Positions 45,891-57,147 of a stretch of 64,000 bases of DNA are shown in pieces. The translations under genes and the position numbers were made by a program. The first letter of the stretch is position 1. Every line of letters starts with the position of its first letter. The notes beneath the pieces were generated by a model. It had not been told where the DNA came from. It ran no database searches and saw only the letters and a list, made by a program, of their open reading frames with translations. This DNA is from Datura wrightii (taxonomy: Eukaryota > Streptophyta > Magnoliopsida > Solanales > Solanaceae). The stretch covers positions 28,251,501 through 28,315,500 of the forward strand of contig JASDFA010000006.1 in the NCBI GenBank assembly GCA_035772735.1. The letters are read 5' to 3'.

Positions 45891-47494
45891 TGAGGGAACG
45901 GGGGTGGAGGTCTTTCTGATTCAGCTTCCTTAGTCTTCCCCCTTTTAGTACTTTGCTCCCTCTCAACTTCTGCTGCTCCCGACTATTGAGGTGGTCTTTC
46001 TGGTTCCACCTCTTTCAGCTGCAAACCACTCCTTGTGGTCACTGCATTTACCTGCTTAGGATTGGGATCCGTGTCGCTCGGCAGTCCTCCTCTAGGCCTT
46101 GTATTTTGGGCACTAGCAAATTGCCCAAATTGATATTCAAGTGCCTTGGTAGCTAACTGGTTGTTTTTCACTTCGGCTGCCAATTTCACATAGTCAGCCT
46201 GCAATTGAGCTTGGTTAGCTATCATGGTCTTGAACATCTCCTCAATGCTGGGTGATGGTGGTGGAGGAGGTGCATTGTTGTTTCTGAATTGTGCTTGATA
46301 ATTCTACTGCCCTCCTTGGTTCCTTTGCACACCCTGACCCAAACTTTGCCCCTGATGGTTGTTGCTACCCCATGAGAAATTAGGGTGATTCCTCCAATTG
46401 GAATTGTAGCTATTACCATACTGTTGGTGGTTCCTTTGCGCATTACCCGCAAAGTTTACCGAGTCAGGATTGGCTCCACAACACTCAGCTGAGTGATCAC
46501 TTCTTCCACACACTTCACACCATATCTGCTGTACTGCATTCACTGGGGCTTGAGGCTGGTTCATTGTCATGTTGCTGAAGTGGGTGTTAAGTTGATTTTG
46601 TAATGCAGCTATCTGTGCAGCGATAGCTGTAAACCCATCCACTTCTAGCACTCCTGCTGCTTTCCTTGTCCCACCTCTTGATGAATCAGCATTCCATTTC
46701 GGATTGCCCTGCGAAATACGGTTCAACAAGGTATACAGCTCCTCATAAGTTTTCTCCAGCGCTTGCCCTCCAGCTGCTGCGTCTAGCAATATTTTGGTGT
46801 GGGGTTCCAAACCCTCTATAAAAGTGTGCACCAGCACATCATTGGACTGGTGATGATGAGGACAATCCCGCAACATGGATTTGAATCTCTCCCAAGCCTG
46901 ATATAAATTTTCTCCCTCTCTCTGTTTGAAACTTAGAATTTGACTTCTAAGTCTTGCTGTTTTACCGGAGGGAAAAAACCGTATCAAGAATTTCCTTGCA
47001 AGATCATCCCACGTAGAAATAGAATTTGGTGGCTCAGCTTTCAACCATCTCTTGGCTTCTCCCAATAGTGAGAATGGGAACAATGTAAGCCGGACATAAT
47101 CTGATGACACTCCAGCGGGGATGTAAGTGTCACTTATCTCCAAAAAATTTTGGAGATGCTGCTGTGGATCTTCATGAGGGAGACCGGTAAACTGCCCGCT
47201 AGTGTGCAACAACTGCACCATATTCTGTTTAAGTTCAAACCTCCCTCCTGGCTCAAGTTTGCGGATGCTAGATGTGACATTATTAGCATGTGGGATTGCC
47301 ACCTCGCGAACCGGCCGAGCTGCCACTTCTTCGGGCACTAACACTGCCCGTACTACTGGTGGATTCTGTTGTTGCTCCATGATCATCTGTCTGAGCAACT
47401 GCAGCTTCCTTTGTAGAGCTTCTCTCCGTTTACAGTGAAATATCCTTTCTGGCTCTATATACGATTCCACCAGCTCCTTGTCTCTTGCCAGTGT
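45891..47494 (-). pseudogene. B2 gag
   Basis: Open from 47494 (after TGA 47495-47497), with no ATG at the N-terminus; the first recognisable segment is RDKELVESYIEPER. The capsid domain has QNMVQLLHTSGQFTGLPHEDPQQHLQNF, then FPFSLLGEAKRWL and a LIRFFPSGKTARLR stretch. A zinc knuckle CEVCGRSDHSAECC lies near 46490-46530, and an Asn/Gln-rich tail follows. TAG at 46304 and at 45983 and TGA at 45887 interrupt the same frame, which continues into protease. The missing start codon is a real defect or an upstream frameshift. Confidence 0.85.
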
Positions 47495-47601
47495 TCAATA
47501 GAAATTAAGTCTGCAAAATACAGGCTAAGACCAAGTTGTCAACACTAAGAAAATAAAAATACAGTAAATTAACACTTAAAACAAATTCACCAATTGCCAA
47601 G

Positions 47602-47619
47602 TCCCCGGCAACGGCGCCA
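47602..47619 (-). other. B2 primer binding site (tRNA-Asp)
   Basis: TCCCCGGCAACGGCGCCA on the plus strand, the reverse of TGGCGCCGTTGCCGGGGA, six bases from the 5' LTR. Confidence 0.9.
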
Positions 47620-47625
47620 AAAACT

Positions 47626-49044
47626 TGTTCGGTTGTTTGCTACGGGTATATAACTCACACGCAAGTGCACATGGTCGAACAAGTAGTAAGTGGCTTTAGT
47701 AAGCCAAGTATCGATCCCACAGAGACTTGGATGAAGTGCAATCTGCTCAAGTGTACTATATTTTACTTCTAAAAATGCAGACAACAGTGTAACCAAGAGT
47801 TTGATAGTTTGTTTTATAATTTTTATACTAAAGCTAAAACAATTATCTACTTTGAGTCTGAACTATGAATGAGAGCATGCTGAGGGTAAACGAACATGTA
47901 ATGAAATTAATTATCATCATAATTTGGTTAATCTTATCCTCCAGTTTCTAGCCAAGAACTATTGTCAAGAGATTAAAACTCTCGTATTTAACCTCACTTA
48001 AGAATCATGAACCATCCACCTACATTTCTGTGATTAAATGCAATTCATGTTCTAGCCATACAAATCTGGTTCCTAAATTGACTAATACGACTTTCAGGTA
48101 TATTTCTATCCTGAAAGTAATTCAATTCTCAATTTTCCCAAATCAAGTAAAGATCATAACCTATTAATTCACAACTTTCCAATTTCTTGCTCTCTCGAGT
48201 GAAACCGGACTTTTTAGATGTACATTAACGTAGGCCACACATTAATGCAGTAAGAACAAGAATTAATAGAACAACATGGAAGAAAAGATGAAAAACCAAA
48301 GAATCAATGATCACATTTCATCACAATTGTTCATAACCTCAGCAAGAAGAGGAATTAGCCACTCATTTGTGGATTAAACATCTTTAAATGAGTGTTAATC
48401 ATACAAGCAATTGAATTAAAGAAGAAAGAAAGAGAGAAAAAACCCTGATATTTTCGTCCCTCAACTGCCTGTAACCCACATTCTTGCTCCACCAAGTCAG
48501 AATATTGAAAAATGAACCTAAGTGTTCTATTTATACTGCTGGGAATTTTTTCCGGAATAACGAGCAACGTGTCACGGAGTGCATCGTGGAGCACTGCCTC
48601 CGTGACACGCTACGGACACTGACCCTCACTGGAACTGGGGGTCCAGAAATTAAAGCTCAATGTGGCACGGCGTGCAACGCGGAGCCAAGCCACCGTGCCA
48701 CGGACCAGACGCGGACCCTCTCTGGAATTTGGGCGAAATTTCCCTATCCAGGCAGAAGGCTTCCGCGATGGCAGCGTGACACGGCTCCATCGCGGAGCCC
48801 CTTTAATTCATGTTGTCCAATGCCTTGTTCCTTTCTCGCATCCAAGTCCAACCCCGATATCATCCAACATACATTTAAGCTTCCCAAAATTACATTTTAC
48901 CTGCAAAACAATGCTAATCATGTTGGTTAGTATAAATTCACATTTTATTACCAATTACATGAGAATGTATACACATTGATAGATAAACAAGGCGAAAATG
49001 GTACTTTTGAGTATCACTTGGGCATATAAATTTGCCCAAGATTA
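47626..49044 (-). repeat. B2 5' LTR
   Basis: 1,419 bp, same ends as the 3' LTR except that the terminal GATCA reads GATTA. Hairpin cassette with perfect arms at 48568-48579 and 48598-48609, beside the inverted TATA box (CTATTTATAC near 48532). A second block, TCCGCGATGGCAGCGTG near 48761, is a 17-base exact match to the A4 3' LTR (about 25691). Confidence 0.9.
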
Positions 49045-49049
49045 GCGAG

Positions 49050-50004
49050 CCATCCTTCTTTCTTACAAATAGAACTGGCGCACCCCACGGTGAAGTACTC
49101 GGCCTGATAAAGCCCTTATCTAACAGATCTTTCAGCTGCTCCTTTAATTCTTTGAGTTCAGCAGGAGCCATACGATACGGAGGGATTGATATGGACTGAG
49201 TGCCTGGTAGCAAGTTGATTGCAAAATCTATTTCCCTTTCTGGGGGAATCCAGGTAGCTCGTCTGGAAATACATCAGGGAATTCATTCACCGCCGGAACA
49301 GACTGGAGTGTCTGAGACTCTACCCGAATATCTTGAACCCTGACTAGGTGGTAAATACATCCCTTAGCTATCAACTTCCTCTCCTGAAGGTAGGAAATAA
49401 ACCTACCTTTTGGCGTAGCTGTGCTGCCCTTCCACTCTCGCACTGCCTCCCCTGGAAAGTGGAATCGAACCGTCCTGGTCTAACATTCTACGTTGGCATA
49501 GCACGACACCAACCAATCCATACCCATAATGGCATCGAAATCAATCATCTCTAGTTCTACCAGATCTATTGTAGTCTGACGATCAGCAACCTCTACTGTA
49601 CACCCTCGATAAATTTTGCTAGCTATAATGGAGTCACCAACGAGTGTAGATACTGAGAAGGGCTGCTACAACAATTCTGGTGCAACACTGAACTTTCGAG
49701 CCACAAATGGGGTAACATAGGACAAAGTGGACCCTGGATCAATCAGTACATAAGCGGGGCATGAGCAAATAGTCATCATACCTGTTACCACATCTAGAGA
49801 CGCCTCTGAGTCCTGTCTCCCTGGTAATGCATAGGTACGGCTTGAGCCCCTACCTAAACTAAAGGCTCCTGATCTACCTCGATCTCTACCTGCTGAACCT
49901 GAGGGCCTACGCCCTGCTGAGACTACTGGAGCTCGTGGCCCTGCTAATGCTCTATCCTGGCTACTCGGCTACCTTGTCCCCTGGCCGAACAATCTTGCAT
50001 CCTA
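49050..50004 (-). pseudogene. A2 protease and RT N-terminal part
   Basis: Reading leftwards: the protease site LIDPGSTLS near 49735, FDAIMGMDWL near 49530, then REWKGSTATPKGRFISYLQ. A frameshift lies near 49240. The RT start follows (LPGTQSISIPPYRM, LLDKGFIRPSTSPWGAPVLFVRKKDGSL), cut by B2 at 49049. Other stops lie between 49450 and 49700. Confidence 0.82.
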
Positions 50005-51205
50005 TTCCCCTCCTGCCCGCATATATAACACCCTGTGGAGATATATTTGCAAGCTCCGAGGTGGAGTCGATTACAAATAGGGCAGGGTGGAAATATGTAT
50101 CCGCTCTATTCTACCCTCCTTTGATGAGGAGAGTCCACCGTCCGGAAACTGCTACCAGACCCTGACTGACCCTGGCGGATAAATCTACCTCTCTACTGTA
50201 GTGCTGAAGACAGGGGTCTAGGTGGCCTATCAAAAACCCGTGGCCTATCAGAAAACCGTGGCCTATCAGAAAGCTGTGGCCTAGGCCCTCTCTGAATCTC
50301 CCCCTGAATCTCATCAAATCTCTCTCTGCGATGCTACTCCTTATTTGTCTGTCTATTACCCTGCTGACGCTGTCTAAGGCCCTCAATAGTCTGGGTAAAG
50401 GCTTGCACCCGGGCAATGTCCATATCTTCCCGTAATGTAGCTGTCATGCATGCCTGTATTTTGGGTTCAGACCCATAATAAACCGGTGGACTCTGGATGG
50501 CATGGTGTCCACAAAAGCTGGAGCATAGCGGGCTAAGGAGTCAAACTGTAAGGCATATTCTCGTACGCTCCTCGCACCCTGCTCCAAGTGCAAGAACTGA
50601 TCCATCTGGGCCTGCCGGATCTCCCATGGCAAATAACGATCCAGGAAGGCCTCCGAGAAGCTGGACCAGGTCGGAGGGGCAACATCTCTCCATCGAGACC
50701 TTTCCCAGCTCTCGTACCATAACACAGATATGTCTCGTAACCGGAATACTGCCATCTCAACTTATTCTGTAGGTGTCACATGCATGACCCGGAAGATTCT
50801 CTGCATCTAATCTATGAAATTCTGGGGGTCCTCTGCCTGATCTGACCCTGTGAACTGTGGGGGACCTAATGCCAAAAATTCCCTGACCCTCGAATTGCCA
50901 GATCCACCTGATGGCTCTGTTGTTACAAGTGGCATTGACTGGCGCTGAGTGGCCATCATTTGTGCCAACATAACAACTGCACTGCAAACTTCCTGGTCAG
51001 ATGGTGTAGGTACAAGAGCTATCGGAGGCGGTGTCGTTCCGAATGGCTCCCAGTGAGACAGGGACTGCTGAGAAAGCTGTGATGAAGCCTCTATATTGCC
51101 CTCAGATCGGGCTGATTCTAAATAAAGCTGAGTCATCCTGTTGGTGCCTTCTCCTGCTGCGGTATCCAACCTTCTACCTGTGGCAGGGTGTCGCTGGTCT
51201 ACCAT
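50005..51205 (-). pseudogene. A2 gag
   Basis: ATG at 51205 (MVDQRHPATGRRLD). The capsid domain has stops at 50807 (from CAG) and near 50760, and a frameshift near 50450. An 18-bp segment is tandemly triplicated in the basic region (50224-50277). In the zinc knuckle (about 50007-50035) the histidine is replaced by asparagine (CYICGQEGN), so metal binding is probably lost. Confidence 0.84.
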
Positions 51206-51404
51206 TTTTATCTGTAGACAAAGAATATGATAAGTTTTAAGAACTTGACCCTATACTGTTCTGTTCTATGGCACGACTGAATATGAAGAAAGAGTAACCA
51301 TCCTATTATGCCTTGCAGCCTCCTGCCTATAGTATGTGGTGCACAACACATCCATAGACAAGACTCTACTTAGCATGGCTTGCAGACTCCTTGGGACACG
51401 ACCT

Positions 51405-51416
51405 GCTCTGATACCA
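51405..51416 (-). other. A2 primer binding site (initiator Met tRNA)
   Basis: GCTCTGATACCA on the plus strand, the exact reverse of TGGTATCAGAGC. Confidence 0.87.
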
Positions 51417-51421
51417 AGTTT

Positions 51422-53783
51422 TTCATGCCCCGCCTTGGGGGGTATGACTGGCACCTGGTGCCCTAATAGGACCTGAATTGCTAGACTACTGATCCTAAGC
51501 ACATTTGGTGCCTGGCTGGCTCTAACTCAGATTCATAGAATAAACGGGCTATATAACGGCTATAAATACAGCCTCCGGCCGACTGGGCCTATATCCACCT
51601 GTACTATAACATTAGCTAACCAGAATCGTACTAATATAGGGAACCTATGCGGGCCGACAAGGCCACCATGCTGTCTAGTTATCTCTAATCAGTATAACAA
51701 ATGCTGAACAACTACGTGACCGGCAAGGTCACCACTACTAACTGGATACGGCCCCACACAGCCAACATAAACAACAATACTAAATAGTTAAACATACGCA
51801 CGGCCCCATACGACCGGCACAACTAACCACAGGGAGATATACATACACAATCTGCAAGCCTCTAAGAATACTGATAAGATGGTCGGGACAGGGCCCCGAC
51901 CTACCCATACTATACAACAAAAGAAAGTGATATAAACCTCTAAATATCAAGCTCCGGATGATAGGAGATGATGACTCTGCGCTGGCTAGGATCACGAGGG
52001 ATCGGCTCCTCGTCTATAGGTACCTACAGGCAAGTAATGCAGCACCTCAAACGGGCGTCAGTACCACTGGTACCGAGTATGCAAAGCAAACTGAACATAA
52101 CTGAATATAAGCAATGTAACTAGAAACTCTGAACAGTAGGAAATATCTGAAACTGTTTGGACAGATGGAATCTGAAACAAGCTTATCTGTACTGAGAATA
52201 AGGTAGGAGCATACTTGTCGACGTAGCGATCTGCTGTCTATCAGCTAATAAATAACATATATATACATATATATAACAAACAAGGACCAATACCAGCCCC
52301 CATAAGCCGAAAGGTGCTAACCAACACACAATCTATATACCCCTACCCGGGTCAAAACCATCCAAAAATAAATCACTTCACTCATCTACTAACTACGAGC
52401 ACCTCTACCGGCCTCCTGGATATGCAACTTGGGCTCTCTGGGCCCCTGACTATAACTGTATCTGAGTCCGAAGGACTCCTGTATCTGTAAACTATAAACT
52501 GCCCCCTGGGGGCAAGCGCTCGACAGGGTAAGCTATACTGCTATGCTGATCAGCCGGATATGGGGAATGCTGCATCCTATCTTCGTCCTACTGTGGACGG
52601 CATGCCACTCCTTGGAGTGACGTATCCTCATCCTCTGGCGGGCGAGTCGACACAGCTATTAACCCTGGGGCGGCAAGGAAGCTCTAGGGGTGCCCTCATA
52701 ACACAAACAGGTCTCAACAAATAATAATCACATATAGCAAGCATGTTTGATCTAAAAATACTATCTGTATTCTGATTTCTTATTCTGAACTCTTTTATGC
52801 ATTAAACTGATTCTCATACTGAGTTATACTATATCTGAGATATTATCTGACTGTCTGATATTGTTTTACTAACTTTCATTCTGAATGTATCATAATATTA
52901 TAAAACATGCTTGCTAGATTCATACTGGACTCAATTCTCAACTTCTGAATTCTTTTTTCTATAGTTCACGCTATTTGCTATACTGGATTACTAACTTGCC
53001 AAAGGAATTAGCTTTACATACCTTCGCTTCAGATTTCCCGACTAACTGGCCTAGCTCGGTCAGTACTTCTGCAATTTCTCCCAACTGCATTCATATATAT
53101 ATCAATTAGAACTAATACGCTAATATTCTGGAAGAAAACATCACTTTCAAGATATATATAGCCCAAACTTTGGCTTATCGAAAAACGATCGAAAACTCGC
53201 TATTTCTCGAAAGTCCAGAAGGGAGAAATACTCACTTTAGGGATGGGAGTATATTGTCACTAATTTGGAGCAATTCCACTTACTTTAGCTCGGTAGCACG
53301 ACGATTCACGGGCCGAATTTCACGAAACTAAATCCGTAGGAATGCTCCTTACTGCTTAATACCTCGGTATCTAGGATTAATTCGAGTTTGGACCGCGTTT
53401 GGTGGTGTAATCGGATGAGAAATGGATAGGATTGTTCTTTCCTCCTTCTCTCTAGTTTACTCTCTGTTCTCACTGGAAATTATAAGTTAATTTAAGCAAA
53501 AACCGAAGTTTGGAGGCTTTTATACTTGGGGCTGCACCTCACCTCTGTGACACGCTGTGTATCATGGAGCCTAGCCTCTTTTACACACTATGTATCGCGA
53601 AGGTGAGCCTCCGTGATACTCTGGCCATCGCGGAGGAGGTCTGCCAGCCTCCTCTTGCAATGGCTCGACGTGTCATTTATCCGGTCTTTTCCCGGGCCTT
53701 TTCCTAGAATGTATGGCATTCAAAAACTCTTAACCAACATACGAATAGGCCATTTACATGTCGAGAATTTACGGGGTGTAACA
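51422..53783 (-). repeat. A2 5' LTR
   Basis: Plus strand from TTCATGCCCCGCC (a damaged TGTCACGCCCC) to GAATTTACGGGGTGTAACA, 2,362 bp. It carries a GC-rich promoter cassette at about 53535-53690 in the same variant as the A2 3' LTR, with several arms mutated. It is uninterrupted and therefore shows the original sequence at A3's insertion point (near 52765). Confidence 0.9.
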
Positions 53784-53788
53784 GCATA

Positions 53789-54591
53789 AACACAGTATCA
53801 TCAGTTTCAATAGTCAATTCTTTTTAAAAAAGATACACAATCAAAGAATTATACTCTGTAAAATTTTATAACATTAAATATTTTATAAAAAATGATACAA
53901 TTGTCATACATTGATGAACATAAATGGGTAATTTTCAATTTGTAATTTATTCAAGATAAAGCTGATACATGGGCAACAAAGAAAATAATTGGCAAAATTT
54001 TTCTAAATTGATACACAAAGCAATATGAGTATTTTACATTTATGTATCACTGGAGTATTGATATACACTAATAACAAATTGGTACAATGTATTGATACAC
54101 ACAAAGCAATACATTGCTACATAATAATTATGGAATTATAAAAAAATATGATATTGATACATGTATCAATTCCGCCATTGATGCACAATGAAAAAAAACT
54201 TGAAAAAATTGAAGTGTATCAATTCTGTCATTGATACACAAAGACAAAAGATTGAGAAATCCAGCAATATTATTGCTAATAAATCCTTCTGCTTCAATTT
54301 CTTCTTGAATCTTAGCTTTGACATTGTCAATGGTATCTGAGCTTTTGACCTCAAGAGTGATGGTCTTTTCGGTGAGTGTCTTAAAAAAAATCTACATCTG
54401 AAATATATTGAAGTACACAACTATCACAACTTCAATTAAAGATCAGGGCAAAAGAGATCAAAAAACAAGCAGCTCCGGAGAATAAGGACAGTAATTCAGA
54501 TCTACAATTCTCTGCATCTTTTTCACCAAAAAGTTCGAATCCTTTTTTGCTTTCTCCAGAGATCTTCAATTCTCTGCATCCAGATCGCCAT

Positions 54592-54649
<58 letters not shown>

Positions 54650-54949
54650 AATTGCTTGTGAGAGAAAAAATCGATAGAGATTTTGGAAATTTTAGAAGAG
54701 AGAAAAATGGGCATTGAATTAGAGAGAAATATGGATAGTGGATTGAAGAGAGAAGGTAGAAAAATTGATACATATGGTAACTCGCTATTTTTGTAATTAT
54801 TTTGTTAATTTTTGTAACTTTTTAAAAGTGTTGTTATATATTGTAAATAGGTAGTAAGATTTGCTTAATTATGTAATTTTTCATCTATATTATATTATAT
54901 TTATTTATTAATTATCTTGATTTTAAATATTCATAATTGGCTTAATTAG
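53789..54949. other. AT-rich target of the A2 insertion, right half
   Basis: Continues 13465. AT-rich, with repeated GATACA/TGTATC words (about 53830-54240) and a short GA-rich part, no gene. Possibly the larger half of a MULE-like or MITE-like transposon ending near 54883; weak evidence. Confidence 0.3.
54594..54648. repeat. (AG)n microsatellite
   Basis: About 55 bp of AG dinucleotides. The Ser/Leu-rich open frame on the opposite strand is only a translation of this repeat. Confidence 0.93.
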
Positions 54950-56769
54950 TGATAATGACGGGACAACCTTGTGAACTATCATATCTATAATGTACTTTCG
55001 ATGTGATTCGTAGCATCGAATTTCCTTTGCGCCAGAATCGAGTTTGAGTGTGACACAGAAGCACCTTGTAAAGTAAAAGTCACAACACATACCCCTAAAT
55101 CATTTAATATTTTATCTTTAACATAAGTAAGCCTTAAATAATTCTGAATACAAAATATCAACTTACATAAATCAATGAAGTGTCAAAATTAGCTAAACAA
55201 GACAAATCACCCAACAACACATCAAGTCATCATACTATGATGTAGTACCACCACAATATCAATACATGTATATAGAGCTTCTAGGAAGAATAAATAATAT
55301 CTAATCCGAGGACACAACTCATAATTAATAATAAATAAAGAATAATAAATTAATTCCCACAAAAAAAAATGGGTTCACCAACAAATTTTAAAAGTAGCAA
55401 GCAATCCTAGTCAACCCGCTCACCTTGTAGCTACTCTTCTTCATTACCTAATATACCATAAAAAATAAAAATGACAGATACTCAGGTAGTGTCTCAATGA
55501 AAGAACTTATATAAAAAAGATAACAATAATAAATATAATTAAAAAAATTATTGAAAATAATTCAAGTCCAGTAAATAGAGTAAATCATGAAATCTCATTG
55601 TGAAACAGTAGTATCATTGTTCATACTAAAGTTTTTCTTTCAAATAAATCAATGCCAGCTCAAGGATAAACAAAACAGAAATCTTATACCAACTCAAGGA
55701 AAAATCAAAGATTGGAGAGCCCTATTAGGTCCTCATTGCTCGAAAATGCTGCACCAAAATATCAACCCACGTCGATTATTCTTTCTCCAGAATAACAAGG
55801 ATGCTCAAAATGATATGTTAGGATCCATAATAACTATTCGTACTCCCAAATAGCAAGGCCAAACATACACAATATCATCAAGTTATATTATTTTTGAAAT
55901 AATAGCACATTTGTTAAATCATTCATAGCTATCTTCTCATTGAAAAAGGTATTTCAAAATAATAGTTCAATTTAGAAAGAGAAATCAAGCTCAAAGATCA
56001 TAAATAAAATTTCAAAATCAACGGCCCTTAATTAAAGTAATCATATATTTCATACATATATCATAACATAAATCAAAATATGAAGGCTCGATGTGAGCTT
56101 TCTAGCATGTGCATAAAATTTAGTTCAAATCACTTTTATAGTCAAAAGTATATTAAAAAAAGAGAAATATCTTAATTATGCTACGTATGCCCTAAATGTG
56201 ATCCACAATGTTCAACAATATCTCTATGATCAATTACAATGTTGAACTTCAAAACTTTGATCAATTTATATGAATTCCCACACAATTCGAAAAATTAGGG
56301 TTTTAGAAAAAACTTTATGTTTATTGCTAATTTTATAATCACCTTATGTTTCAATATCTTTTCATAGGCTATACGAACCCCAATTATCTCTCTAATTTAT
56401 GTAATTTAGCAAGAGACTTACCTCTTGAAGATTTTCACAAAATTTTCTTCAATCACACTTGAAATTGATTCTTGGAATCTGAGGATTATATATAATGATG
56501 ATTTTAGCGCTAATCCTTGTTAATTTGATATTTGTATCAATGAAATTGGGTAGAAACTCATCTTGGTTAATATGAGAAAGCCCTAGGGTGTTTTCTCTCT
56601 CAAAAGTCGGTCAAAATGAAGCAAAACAAAAAAATTGGCTAAAACATGTATTTATAGGTTTGCTGTCACATTCAACATATGGCCACCAAATGCGACCGTA
56701 TATTGGTTCAGTTTTGGACTCTTGAATCGACTTGAATTTGAAAATCATTGACTCAACCGACATGGAACC
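54950..56769 (-). repeat. D-type LTR, minus orientation
   Basis: The reverse complement aligns with 11200-12840, including AAACACCCTAGG, AAGCTCACATCGAGCCTTCA and GGATCCTAACATATCA. The TATA-like CTATAAATACATG lies near 56650 in inverse. It is cut at the right by the A-type inverted structure at 56770. No primer site or gene is attached, so whether it is solo or part of an element is unknown. Confidence 0.6.
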
Positions 56770-56934
56770 TGTCATACCCCACCTTGGGGGGTATGACGGC
56801 ACCTGGTGCCTGCTGGACTCTGGACTGCTAAATGGTCCAGCCTGAGCACATCTGGTGCTTTGGCTGGACCATTTAGCAGTCCAGAGTCTAGCAGGCACCA
56901 GGTGCCGTCATACCCCCCAAGGTGGGGTGTGACA
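56770..56934. repeat. Long inverted repeat made of two A-type LTR ends
   Basis: 70-bp arms (56771-56840 and 56864-56933) differ at about two positions, with a 23-base loop. The left half is an inverted LTR 3' end beginning TGTCATACCCC, the right half a forward LTR 3' end finishing GGGGTGTGACA. The whole 165-bp unit has TG...CA ends. It stands in place of A5's 5' LTR. Confidence 0.88.
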
Positions 56935-56938
56935 AACT

Positions 56939-56950
56939 TGGTATCAGAGC
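56939..56950 (+). other. A5 primer binding site (initiator Met tRNA)
   Basis: TGGTATCAGAGC four bases after the LTR end. Confidence 0.87.
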
Positions 56951-57147
56951 AGTTCGTGTCCCAGGGAGTCTGCAAGCCGTGCTAAGTAGAGTCTTGTCTA
57001 TGGATGTGTTGTGCACCACATACTATAGGCAGGAGGCTGCGAGGCATGTTAGGATTGTCACTCTTCTTTCTTATTCAATCGTGCTATAGAGCGGTACAGT
57101 ATAGAGTTGACTTTTGAAACTCACCACCCTCTTTGCTTACAGATATT

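Larger units (their letters stand above)
36269..49044 (-). mobile_element. B2: full-length Athila-like retrotransposon in A2 RT
   Basis: Both LTRs are 1,419 bp (36269-37687 and 47626-49044). The duplication GCGAG is at 36264-36268 and 49045-49049. Total length is 12,776 bp. In sense order it holds an Asp-tRNA primer site, gag, protease, RT, RNase H, integrase, a two-hairpin motif, a GC-rich cassette, a post-pol ORF, a 3' region and a polypurine tract. Lineage is assigned from the primer site, LCDLGAS protease motif, FMDD RT box and post-pol ORF. By eye the LTRs differ at roughly 2-3% of the first 340 bases. Every ORF has stops or frameshifts, so B2 is inactive. Confidence 0.92.
13466..53783 (-). 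mobile_element. A2: minus-strand chromovirus hosting A3, A4 and B2
   Basis: Outer boundaries are proven by the duplication GCATA at 13461-13465 and 53784-53788, directly outside TGTCACGCCCC on the left and GGGGTGTAACA on the right. The 5' LTR is at the right (51422-53783). The 3' LTR is at the left, split into 13466-14833 and 32317-33342 by A3. The interior runs from 51421 down to 33343 and is split in the RT gene by B2 (36269-49044). Without guests A2 would be about 10 kb. All domains from gag to chromodomain are present but carry stops and frameshifts. Confidence 0.9.

Noticed and set aside
54432..54773. Open frame on the minus strand with a long Ser/Leu repeat
   Set aside because: It is the translation of the (AG)n microsatellite at 54594-54648, with no other protein-like feature.
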